DNA from: UBA7803 sp041686955
GTDB taxonomy: Bacteria > Pseudomonadota > Gammaproteobacteria > Pseudomonadales > Azotimanducaceae
Direction: 5' to 3'
DNA: 56,807 nucleotides
NCBI GenBank assembly: GCA_041686955.1
Contig: JAWLCV010000021.1
Span: 1-56,807 of the forward strand
In this document: piece by piece, positions 17,452-24,390 of the stretch
Position numbering within the stretch: the first letter of the stretch is position 1
How the letters are laid out: each line of letters begins with the position of its first letter
Notes under the pieces: generated by a model
What the model was told of the DNA's origin: nothing
The model's input: only the letters and a program-made list of their open reading frames with translations
Databases searched by the model: none
Program-made: the position numbers and the translations under genes

Positions 17452-18209
17452 TGCGCTTCCCGGTCCCGGCCCGGGCGCGGCTGCAGCCGCTGCTGCTGGC
17501 TTGCTCGCTCGCCCTGGCCGTTGTCGTCGCCCACGCCGCCGAGGACGACTCGTTTCCGCCGCTAACCGGACGGGTGGTGGACGCGGCCGACGTGCTCGCC
17601 CCCGACACGGAGCAGATCCTTTCCCGCGAGCTGGCGGAGCTCGAGCGCTCGAGCGGCGGCGTGCAGGTGGTGGTGGTCACGGTGCCGAGCCTCGGCGGAC
17701 GCGCCATCGAGGAGTACGGCTATCGGCTGGGGCGTCACTGGGGCATCGGTCAGCGCGACGAGGATACCGGCGCGCTGCTCCTGGTGGCGCCTGCCGAGCG
17801 TCAGGTGCGCATCGAAGTGGGGTACGGTCTCGAGGGCGTGCTCACCGACGCCGTCTCCTGGGACATCATCCAGGGGCGCATCCTGCCGCAGTTCCGCCAG
17901 GGAAACATGGATGCCGGCGTGCTGGCAGGAGCCCGCGCCGTGATCGCGGCGCTGGGCGGCGAGTACGAGCCGAGCGGCGCCGGCGAGGAGCCGGGCGAGC
18001 GGCGGGAGTCCGCTCTGGCCTTCTGGATTCTGGTGGCGCTGATCCTGTTGTCGAGCTTCGGCCGTGGGCGCCGCGGGCGCCGCAGGGCGTTCCTCGGCGG
18101 AGCGCTGCTCGGCAGCGGGGGCGGCGGCTTCAGCGGCGGTGGCGGCGGTGGCGGCTTTCGTGGCGGCGGTGGCAGCTTCGGCGGTGGCGGGGCCTCGGGG
18201 GGCTGGTAG
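17451..18209 (+). CDS. TPM-domain protein (YgcG type) with signal peptide and Gly-rich tail
   Basis: A 252-residue exported protein. The N-terminal signal runs through 'LLLACSLALAVVVAHA'. A TPM domain (about residues 35-170) carries 'VVDAADVLAPDTEQILSREL', 'VVVVTVPSLGGRAIEEYGYR' and 'IEVGYGLEGVLTD'. A single membrane helix ('LAFWILVALILLSSF') is near residue 185-200. The end is a glycine/serine-rich tail with repeated GGGG and GGF runs. This is the standard YgcG architecture. It sits between LemA and a second TPM gene with no gap on either side, so the three form one operon. Confidence 0.9.
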   Translation: MRFPVPARARLQPLLLACSLALAVVVAHAAEDDSFPPLTGRVVDAADVLAPDTEQILSRELAELERSSGGVQVVVVTVPSLGGRAIEEYGYRLGRHWGIGQRDEDTGALLLVAPAERQVRIEVGYGLEGVLTDAVSWDIIQGRILPQFRQGNMDAGVLAGARAVIAALGGEYEPSGAGEEPGERRESALAFWILVALILLSSFGRGRRGRRRAFLGGALLGSGGGGFSGGGGGGGFRGGGGSFGGGGASGGW

Positions 18210-18830
18210 ATGGCATTGATCAGCGAAATCGAACGGCAACGGATCGCCGAGCTCATCGCCGAGGTGGAACGGCACACGGACGCCGAGCTGGTCACCGTGC
18301 TGGCGGCGCAGAGCGACGACTACCGCTACATCCCGGTGCTCTGGGCCGCCCTGGCGTCCCTGGCCGTGCCGAGCCTGCTCATGTTCACCCCGCTCGGCAC
18401 CGATGCCGTGGTCGCCGCCCAGCTCGTCACCTTCTCGCTGCTGGCCCTGGTCTTCCGTGTGCCGGCCCTGCAGGTCCGGCTCATCCCCCGCTCCGTGCGC
18501 CATGGGCGCGCCGCCAACATGGCCCGGCGCCAGTTCCTCGAGCAGGGCCTGCATCACACCGTGGGCGACACCGGCGTGCTGGTGTTCGTCTCCGAGGCGG
18601 AGCACTACGTGGAGATCCTCGCCGACCGTGGCATCGACGCCCACGTTCCACCGGAGCGCTGGCGCGGCCTGGTGGACGATTTCGTCGCCGCCGTGCGTGC
18701 TGGGCGCACCTTCGCCGGTTTCGAGACCACCCTCACCCGCCTCGGCGAGATCCTCGTCGAGGTGGCGCCCAAGTCGGCGGGCAACAAGAACGAGCTGGAC
18801 GACCGGCTGATCCTGATCGGCTACGACTGA
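18210..18830 (+). CDS. TPM-domain membrane protein
   Basis: A 206-residue protein with a short N-terminal stretch ('IAELIAEVERHTDAELVTVLA'). Two membrane helices follow (about residues 45-62 and 68-88). The C-terminal half looks like a TPM domain: 'FLEQGLHHTVGDTGVLVFVS', 'YVEILADRGIDAHVP' and 'LVDDFVAAVRAG'. It begins immediately after the stop of the YgcG-type gene and ends five bases before the convergent cytochrome b5 gene. The LemA, TPM-Gly tail, TPM order matches the known three-gene cluster. Function is unproven. Confidence 0.85.
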   Translation: MALISEIERQRIAELIAEVERHTDAELVTVLAAQSDDYRYIPVLWAALASLAVPSLLMFTPLGTDAVVAAQLVTFSLLALVFRVPALQVRLIPRSVRHGRAANMARRQFLEQGLHHTVGDTGVLVFVSEAEHYVEILADRGIDAHVPPERWRGLVDDFVAAVRAGRTFAGFETTLTRLGEILVEVAPKSAGNKNELDDRLILIGYD

Positions 18831-18834
18831 CGGC

Positions 18835-19197
18835 TCACCCGTCGGGCAGCAGCGGACCCACCCGGTACTCGGGCAACATGGCGTCCGCCGCCGGGCTGTG
18901 AGGCCGGCCGTAGCCTTTGGTGCGATAGGCGTCGCTCGCGTCCTTGCCGCACCAGGGCGTCATGACCGCGGGCGAGGTGGGGTGCCGCGGAATGTAATCG
19001 GTGACGTCGTAGACCACGCCGTCGATGGCCATCCAGCAGTCCGCCTCGCTGGCGTGGCGCGCCAGCTCCTCGAGAGAGACGCCGGCACCGCCGGTTCCGA
19101 GTTCCCGCTGCGTTCCCGCCGCCAGCATCGCGTACGCCCAGATGGAGATGGCGCTGGCCCAGAAGGCGACGAAGCAGGTGTACATCCATCGTTTCAC
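18835..19197 (-). CDS. Membrane-anchored cytochrome b5-like heme protein
   Basis: A 120-residue protein with one N-terminal membrane helix (about residues 5-27) followed by a cytochrome b5-type domain. The domain shows 'CWMAIDGVVYDVTDYIPRHP' and a second histidine in 'RPHSPAA', the usual two axial heme b ligands. The loop between them is altered: 'SPAVMTPWCGKDAS' instead of HPGG. The helix suggests the heme domain faces the periplasm. The start overlaps the stop of the ferric-reductase-like gene by four bases, so the two products are coupled. It probably exchanges electrons with that flavocytochrome. Confidence 0.85.
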   Translation of the reverse strand: MKRWMYTCFVAFWASAISIWAYAMLAAGTQRELGTGGAGVSLEELARHASEADCWMAIDGVVYDVTDYIPRHPTSPAVMTPWCGKDASDAYRTKGYGRPHSPAADAMLPEYRVGPLLPDG

Positions 19198-20507
19198 AAC
19201 AGGTCGAACTCCTCTCGAGCGATGTCCTTGCCGGCCACGCCGAGCTCACGAGCGAGACGCTCCGCCAGCTCCAGCAGCGGCATGGGGCCGCACACGTACA
19301 CCCGCCGCCGCGCAACGTCCGGCACACGGGCCCGCAGGAATTCCGCCGACAACGGCCCCTCGTCCGCATACAGATGGGCGTGCAGGCGCAGCCCGGGATT
19401 CCGTTCGGCGATGGCGCGCAGCCCGGGCAGATAGTACGCCCGCGACGCATCGTTGGCGCAGTAGATCAGCGCCACGTCCACCGGCCAGCCTCCTCGATCC
19501 AGCGTCCGCGCCGCGGAAACGAACGGGGTGACGCCGATGCCGCCGCCGATCCACAGGGCCGGCCGATCGTAACGCTCGGGCAGGAAATCGCCGTAAGGGC
19601 CTTCGATGGTGGCGCGGCTGCCGACCCGGACGCTCATCAGCGCGTGGCTGGCATCGCCGAGGTCCTTGATGCCGATCCGCAGGGCCCGCTCCCCGGGTGC
19701 GCTCACCAGAGAGAACGGATGCTCCTCGCCGCGACCCGCCGACAAATGGGCATCCAGCGGCGTGAGGTAGACGAACTGCCCTGGCTGGAAGCGCAGCGGC
19801 GGCCCTTCCAGGGTGAGTTCCACCACCCCGGGCGCCAGCGGCTCGACCGCGGCGACCACGTACGGCTTACGCGAAATCCAACGGGAGAGCACCGCGCGCC
19901 AGCCGAACGCCAGCGCCGCCAGACCGCCGTAGCCGCCCCACAGCCACGCGGCCTGGGTCGGCTCGAGGGTCCGGACCAGCGCCAGGGCATGGACCACGCC
20001 GAGGAGCGCCGCCGCGCCGGAGAGCCGGTGCAGCATCTTCCAGCGCTGATAGCGCGGCTCGCCGAAGAACGAGAACGTGGGCGCGAGAAAGACCATCATG
20101 ACCAGCAGCGCCCCCCATCCCGCCCACACCGGCCACTCTCGCCACGGCGGGGTGAGCATGGCCAGAACGGCCTCGGGAGCATCGGGAGCGGCGGAGAGAG
20201 CAACGAGCAGCGGGTGAGCCAGCAACGACACGAAGCTTCCGGCACCCAGCAGATGGTGAATCCGCCAGAGCCGCAGCAGGCCGCCGAACCAGGGATCGAA
20301 GCCCGGCAGCCGTAGGCTCAGCGCCACCGCCACCAGCAGCCAGGTGAGCCCGGCCACGCCGGCGGCCCGGCCGAGCGCGCGAAGCAGGGCCCCCGGCTCC
20401 GCCGGAGGCAGCGGCCCCATGCTCCACCACACCCACAAGAGGGGCGCCAGCGCCAGCCCGAGCAGCACCGCGAAGGCGAGCCGGATTCTCGTTCGCTTGC
20501 TTGCCAT
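19194..20507 (-). CDS. Ferric-reductase-like transmembrane flavocytochrome
   Basis: A 437-residue membrane oxidoreductase. The N-terminal half (about residues 1-215) has six hydrophobic helices with paired histidines for two b hemes ('IHHLLGAGSFVSLLAH' and 'LHRLSGAAALLGVVHAL'). The C-terminal half is a ferredoxin-NADP reductase-type module. It has an FAD segment ('LRFQPGQFVYLT', 'EHPFSLVSAP'), an NAD(P) segment ('IGGGIGVTPFVSAAR') and 'VYVCGPMPLLEL'. The layout is that of the ferric reductase/NADPH oxidase superfamily, moving electrons from cytosolic NAD(P)H across the membrane. It is coupled to a cytochrome b5 downstream and divergent from the decaheme/porin pair. Its direct acceptor is inference. 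Confidence 0.88.
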   Translation of the reverse strand: MASKRTRIRLAFAVLLGLALAPLLWVWWSMGPLPPAEPGALLRALGRAAGVAGLTWLLVAVALSLRLPGFDPWFGGLLRLWRIHHLLGAGSFVSLLAHPLLVALSAAPDAPEAVLAMLTPPWREWPVWAGWGALLVMMVFLAPTFSFFGEPRYQRWKMLHRLSGAAALLGVVHALALVRTLEPTQAAWLWGGYGGLAALAFGWRAVLSRWISRKPYVVAAVEPLAPGVVELTLEGPPLRFQPGQFVYLTPLDAHLSAGRGEEHPFSLVSAPGERALRIGIKDLGDASHALMSVRVGSRATIEGPYGDFLPERYDRPALWIGGGIGVTPFVSAARTLDRGGWPVDVALIYCANDASRAYYLPGLRAIAERNPGLRLHAHLYADEGPLSAEFLRARVPDVARRRVYVCGPMPLLELAERLARELGVAGKDIAREEFDLL

Positions 20508-20558
20508 AAATGCAATCCCACAATGACGTACCCGGGCGCCGGGAGCAACATCCGACGG

Positions 20559-21407
20559 ATGACGTGGTCCGTGGCCATTCGCATCGTGGTGGCGGTTGGC
20601 GGGGCATGGGTACTGTCCGCCACCCTCCACGCCCGCACGGTATGCACCGGCTGCCATTCCGAGGCGCCGTCGACCCTGGCCGGCTCACCCCACGAGGCGC
20701 TGATTGCGGAAGACGGGCCCGGCTGCGGCGCCTGCCACCGCCACGGCGCGGCCCACGCATCGGCACCACCGGATCCCGCCGGCATGATCACCTTCGACGC
20801 CGATCAGGCGGAGGCCGACCGGGTGTGCGCCGACTGCCATTCCGAGACCGCCCACCCGGCTGGCATCCACCGGCGCGCCGGGGTGAATTGCACCAATTGC
20901 CACGGCATTCACAGCCCTCGCCCCGCGCCCCGTCCGCTCCCCGGCTTCGAGTCCATGGACTCCGCTTCCACCGCCTGCCAACGCTGCCATCAGCCGGTGC
21001 TCAGCGAGTTCGCGTTCAACGAGAGCCACCGCCTCGCTCGAGGCAGCGTCGGCTGCACCGATTGCCACGATCCTCACGGCCCCGGCCGCAGCCGCCGGCT
21101 GATCGGTTCCGAGCGGGCCATGTGTGCCGACTGTCATGCGGACAAGGACGGGCCGTTCGTGTTCGAGCACGCCGCCTCCCGGGTCGACGGCTGCCTGGCG
21201 TGTCACGTGCCCCACGGCAGCCCGAACCGGCACCTGCTCACCCATCAGCGGGTGGGCGAGCTGTGCTACGCCTGTCACGCCGTGGTGCCGACCTTCCACT
21301 TCGGGTTCGGGGCGGAAGCGCCGCCCCGATTCGACCTGGACACGGTCTGCACCAATTGTCACGCAGCCATCCACGGCTCCAACCTCGACCGGAGCTTCCT
21401 GCGATGA
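20559..21407 (+). CDS. Decaheme c-type cytochrome, MtrA/DmsE family
   Basis: Periplasmic multiheme cytochrome with exactly ten CxxCH motifs (CTGCH, CGACH, CADCH, CTNCH, CQRCH, CTDCH, CADCH, CLACH, CYACH, CTNCH). It is 282 residues long, the size class of MtrA/DmsE/PioA cores. The N-terminal signal peptide is 'VVAVGGAWVLSATLHA'. I prefer the ATG at 20559, which leaves room for divergent promoters and has GGGAG upstream. An ATG at 20523 in the same frame adds 12 residues. The stop overlaps the barrel gene by four bases. In this family the cytochrome sits inside an outer-membrane barrel and wires the periplasm to the cell surface. Confidence 0.92.
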   Translation: MTWSVAIRIVVAVGGAWVLSATLHARTVCTGCHSEAPSTLAGSPHEALIAEDGPGCGACHRHGAAHASAPPDPAGMITFDADQAEADRVCADCHSETAHPAGIHRRAGVNCTNCHGIHSPRPAPRPLPGFESMDSASTACQRCHQPVLSEFAFNESHRLARGSVGCTDCHDPHGPGRSRRLIGSERAMCADCHADKDGPFVFEHAASRVDGCLACHVPHGSPNRHLLTHQRVGELCYACHAVVPTFHFGFGAEAPPRFDLDTVCTNCHAAIHGSNLDRSFLR

Positions 21408-23245
21408 CCCGGATTCCGGCCCTGCTGTGCCTCGCCCTGGGACTGCCGGGCACCGGTGACTGCGCAGCGGCCAACGCGCCGGGGTGGAGCGGACGGCTCG
21501 CGGTCACCGCCCGGGCCGTGGGCGTTGACGGCGACCGCGCCAAGTACGACCAGCACGTCAACCTGGACGACGGGGTTCGCCTGGAGGAGCTCGTGGTGAA
21601 AAGAGCCGGGGCCGGCTCCGGCCCCGACCACATCGGCGTCGGGCTGTTCGACCTCGGCGGCGACCCGCACGAGCGCATCGAGGTATCGGTGCGCGAGTTC
21701 GGCCGCTATCGATTCGACTATCGGCGGCGACGCTCCGAGTACGTCTACGACGACATCCTAATTCCGCCCGAGGACGCCAGCGCCGAGGGCTCCACGGGCG
21801 GCGACTTCCACCGCTTCGATTTCGACCGGGTGCAGGACCAGGGCCGCGTGGAGCTCTCGGTCACGGATCGGGCTGCGGTGGAGGCCAGCTACGACCGCTA
21901 CCGCAAGCGTGGCGACAGCACCACCGTGCTCGACGTGGAGCGCGAAGAGTTCGCGATGGAGCAACCCCTCCGTGAGAGCCTGCGAATCGCGGCGCTCGGC
22001 CTGCGCTACCGCTTCGACGCTGCCACCCTGGTGATCACCGAGCGCTACCGGGAATACGACAACGACGGCTCGATCTTTCTGCCCGGGTTCTCGGCCGGCT
22101 CCGACCCCGAAGCGCCCGCGGAGCTCGCGCGCTTCACCCTGGAGAAGCCGGTGGGCCACGACAGCCGGGAGCACGTGCTGCAGCTTCGGGTCCAGCCGGA
22201 CGCCCGGTCCGAGCTGGACGTGAACGTCACGCGCGCCGACCTCGACGGCAGTCACCGCGCCCGCGAACGCGCCCTGGGCACCACGTTCGCCGGCGAGCCG
22301 CTCGAACGGGATACCACCGGCGGCGGCGATCTGAATCGGGATACCACTGTGGTCGACGTGCACGGCCGCTACGCCGTCACGGAACGGGTACGCCTGGTCG
22401 CCGGGCTGCGCTACCGCGATCTGGACCAGCGCGGCACCGTGACCTTCGGCGCAACCAGCGACCACAGCGACTGGACGCTGCGCAGCACGGCGCTCGAGCT
22501 GGGGGTGGAGGCCTCACTGACCCCGGCGCTACGGGCGTCTGCCGGCTGGACCGGCGAACGGCGCAAGCAGCGCTACCGGCTGGAGGCCGAGCCGACGCAG
22601 CGGGTGGACGAGCAGACCGGCCACGACGGCTACTTCGTCGACCTGTCGTGGTCGCCCATCCGTGGGCTGGGTCTCGAGCTGATGGTTGAAGATGCCAGCA
22701 TCGATGATGCGTTCACGCTCACCTCGGCCACCGACCGGCGCCGCTATCGGGCGCAGGCACGGTATCGCTGGGGCGAGGCCTGGAGCGTCGCGGCGAGCCA
22801 CAGGCACACGGAGCGGCGCAACGGGAACACCGGCTGGGAAGCGCGCCACCGCCACAGCGAGCTGCGCCTCAGCTACACCGCACCGCGTCTGCTGCTGAGC
22901 CTGGGTGCAGTCCGGGTGACCACCGACCGGGACATCACCCAGAGCGTCTTCAATCTCGTGCGCCGCCGGGTCTTCGACATCGACTACGAGAGCCGAGCCG
23001 ACTTTCTCGATGCAGCGGCCTCGTGGCAGGTGACGGACCGGCTGCGGCTCGGCGGCGGCGCCCGGCATTACCGCAACGACGGCAGCTTCGAGGTGGACCG
23101 GGACGACCTCGAGGCGCACGCGGAGCTCGGCTTCGCGGGCGGTTACGCGGTGAGGATCGGGTACCGGAGCATCGACTATCAGGAAGCCGACCTGGAGTCC
23201 TACGACGCCCACCTGACGGAGCTGTCGCTGCGCAAGCGCTGGTGA
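21404..23245 (+). CDS. MtrB/PioB-type outer-membrane beta-barrel protein
   Basis: A 613-residue exported protein with a short signal peptide ('LLCLALGLPGTGDCAAA'). A long run of alternating polar/aromatic strands typical of a large barrel follows, for example 'RIEVSVREFGRYRFDYRRRR', 'LRIAALGLRYRFDAATLVI' and 'AVRIGYRSIDYQEADLESYD'. Strand pairs are joined by acidic loops, and the chain ends in aromatic Trp. It is coupled by an ATGA overlap to the decaheme cytochrome, which is the defining context of MtrAB/PioAB porin-cytochrome conduits. The N-terminal CxxC seen in Shewanella MtrB is not evident. Family assignment rests on context, length and barrel pattern. Confidence 0.82.
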   Translation: MTRIPALLCLALGLPGTGDCAAANAPGWSGRLAVTARAVGVDGDRAKYDQHVNLDDGVRLEELVVKRAGAGSGPDHIGVGLFDLGGDPHERIEVSVREFGRYRFDYRRRRSEYVYDDILIPPEDASAEGSTGGDFHRFDFDRVQDQGRVELSVTDRAAVEASYDRYRKRGDSTTVLDVEREEFAMEQPLRESLRIAALGLRYRFDAATLVITERYREYDNDGSIFLPGFSAGSDPEAPAELARFTLEKPVGHDSREHVLQLRVQPDARSELDVNVTRADLDGSHRARERALGTTFAGEPLERDTTGGGDLNRDTTVVDVHGRYAVTERVRLVAGLRYRDLDQRGTVTFGATSDHSDWTLRSTALELGVEASLTPALRASAGWTGERRKQRYRLEAEPTQRVDEQTGHDGYFVDLSWSPIRGLGLELMVEDASIDDAFTLTSATDRRRYRAQARYRWGEAWSVAASHRHTERRNGNTGWEARHRHSELRLSYTAPRLLLSLGAVRVTTDRDITQSVFNLVRRRVFDIDYESRADFLDAAASWQVTDRLRLGGGARHYRNDGSFEVDRDDLEAHAELGFAGGYAVRIGYRSIDYQEADLESYDAHLTELSLRKRW

Positions 23246-23282
23246 TCGCGGCCTCCCGGCGCACCGGCATGTCCCGGCGCGG

Positions 23283-24389
23283 TTACCAGGTTCGCCGCAC
23301 GGACATGGCGCGGCGCACCCTTTCGGTGGCGATGGCCACCGCCACCGCCCGGGGCGTTGCGCCGGCGCTCGCCGACCGCGCCAGCACCTCGGCGGTGTTG
23401 GCGCGGATCTTCTCCCCGATGGCGGCCAGCGCCTGGGACTCGGTGCCCCCGCGATACTCCACCGCCGCACAGATCACCCCGCCGGCATTGGCCACGAAAT
23501 CGGGCAGCACCAGAACGTCCCGCTCCGCCAGCCGCCGTTCGGCGTCCGCCGAGGCGGGAATGTTCGCGCCCTGCGCCAGCACCCGCGCGTCCAGCCGGTC
23601 CACGTTGGCGGCGGTGATCACGTCCGGGCGCGCCGCCGGTATCCAGACGTCGCAGGGTACGGCCACCAGATCGTCCGCTGCCAGCGCCTCTCCTTGCGAA
23701 TAGTCGGCAACGCTGTGGCCCTGGGCCTTCCACGCCAGCAGCGCGTCCAGGTCGAAACCATCCATCGCCACCCGGGCACCCCGGCTGTCGGAGACCCCGA
23801 CCAGGCGGGCCCCACGCCCGGCGAGGAACCGGGCCGCGTGCCGACCGACGGAGCCGAATCCCTGCACCACCACCCGGGCACCGCGAATGGAGAGGCCAGC
23901 GAACGGCTCGGCCGCCTCCAGGGCCGCGGAGAGGCCGAAGCCGGTGGCGCCGATCTCGTCCAGCGGAATCCCGCCCAGTTCCCGGGGGAGCCCCACCGCA
24001 CGTCCGTTCACGTCGCGCACACACGCCATCAGGTGCTCGTCAGTGCCCATGTCGGGTCCGGTGACGTAGTCGCGCACGTCTTTCACCGCGTGGGCGAAGC
24101 TCCGCATGAGCCGTTCCTTGTCGTCCAGCGGCACGTTGGGGTCGGCGACGATCACGGACTTGCCGCCGCCGTGGGGGAGCCCGGCCATGGCATTCTTCAG
24201 CGTCATGGCCCTCGCCAGCCGCGCGCACTCCTCCACCGTGACGTCCGCCGCCATCCGGGCCCCGCCGATGGCTGGCCCGGCCGCCACGTTGTCCACCACG
24301 AGAACGGCGCGCAGCCCGGTGGCGGCGTCGTACAGCTCCATCACCTTCTCGGGCCCCAGCTCATCGGTCCATTCGAACGATTCCCGCAC
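23283..24389 (-). CDS. Glu/Leu/Phe/Val dehydrogenase (leucine dehydrogenase-like)
   Basis: A 368-residue NAD-dependent amino acid dehydrogenase that reversibly deaminates an amino acid to its 2-oxoacid. The substrate-side lysine lies in 'MAGLPHGGGKSVI', with 'GPDMGTDEHLM' following. The Rossmann fold has 'VVQGFGSVGRHAARFL', and 'VANAGGVICAAVEYRGG' is near the end. The length and the short N-domain fit leucine/valine/phenylalanine dehydrogenases, not the longer glutamate enzymes. The GTG start at 24389, with AGGAAGG ahead of it, lies one base after the stop of the acetyltransferase gene. Branched 2-oxoacids from such an enzyme are substrates for the bkd complex encoded at 50.5-54.1 kb. Confidence 0.9.
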   Translation of the reverse strand: MRESFEWTDELGPEKVMELYDAATGLRAVLVVDNVAAGPAIGGARMAADVTVEECARLARAMTLKNAMAGLPHGGGKSVIVADPNVPLDDKERLMRSFAHAVKDVRDYVTGPDMGTDEHLMACVRDVNGRAVGLPRELGGIPLDEIGATGFGLSAALEAAEPFAGLSIRGARVVVQGFGSVGRHAARFLAGRGARLVGVSDSRGARVAMDGFDLDALLAWKAQGHSVADYSQGEALAADDLVAVPCDVWIPAARPDVITAANVDRLDARVLAQGANIPASADAERRLAERDVLVLPDFVANAGGVICAAVEYRGGTESQALAAIGEKIRANTAEVLARSASAGATPRAVAVAIATERVRRAMSVRRTW

Positions 24390-24390
24390 G

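Noticed and set aside
18835..23245. Outer-surface MtrC/OmcA-type cytochrome or CymA in the electron-conduit region
   Set aside because: No further CxxCH-rich gene exists near the decaheme gene; only the ten motifs of that gene are present.
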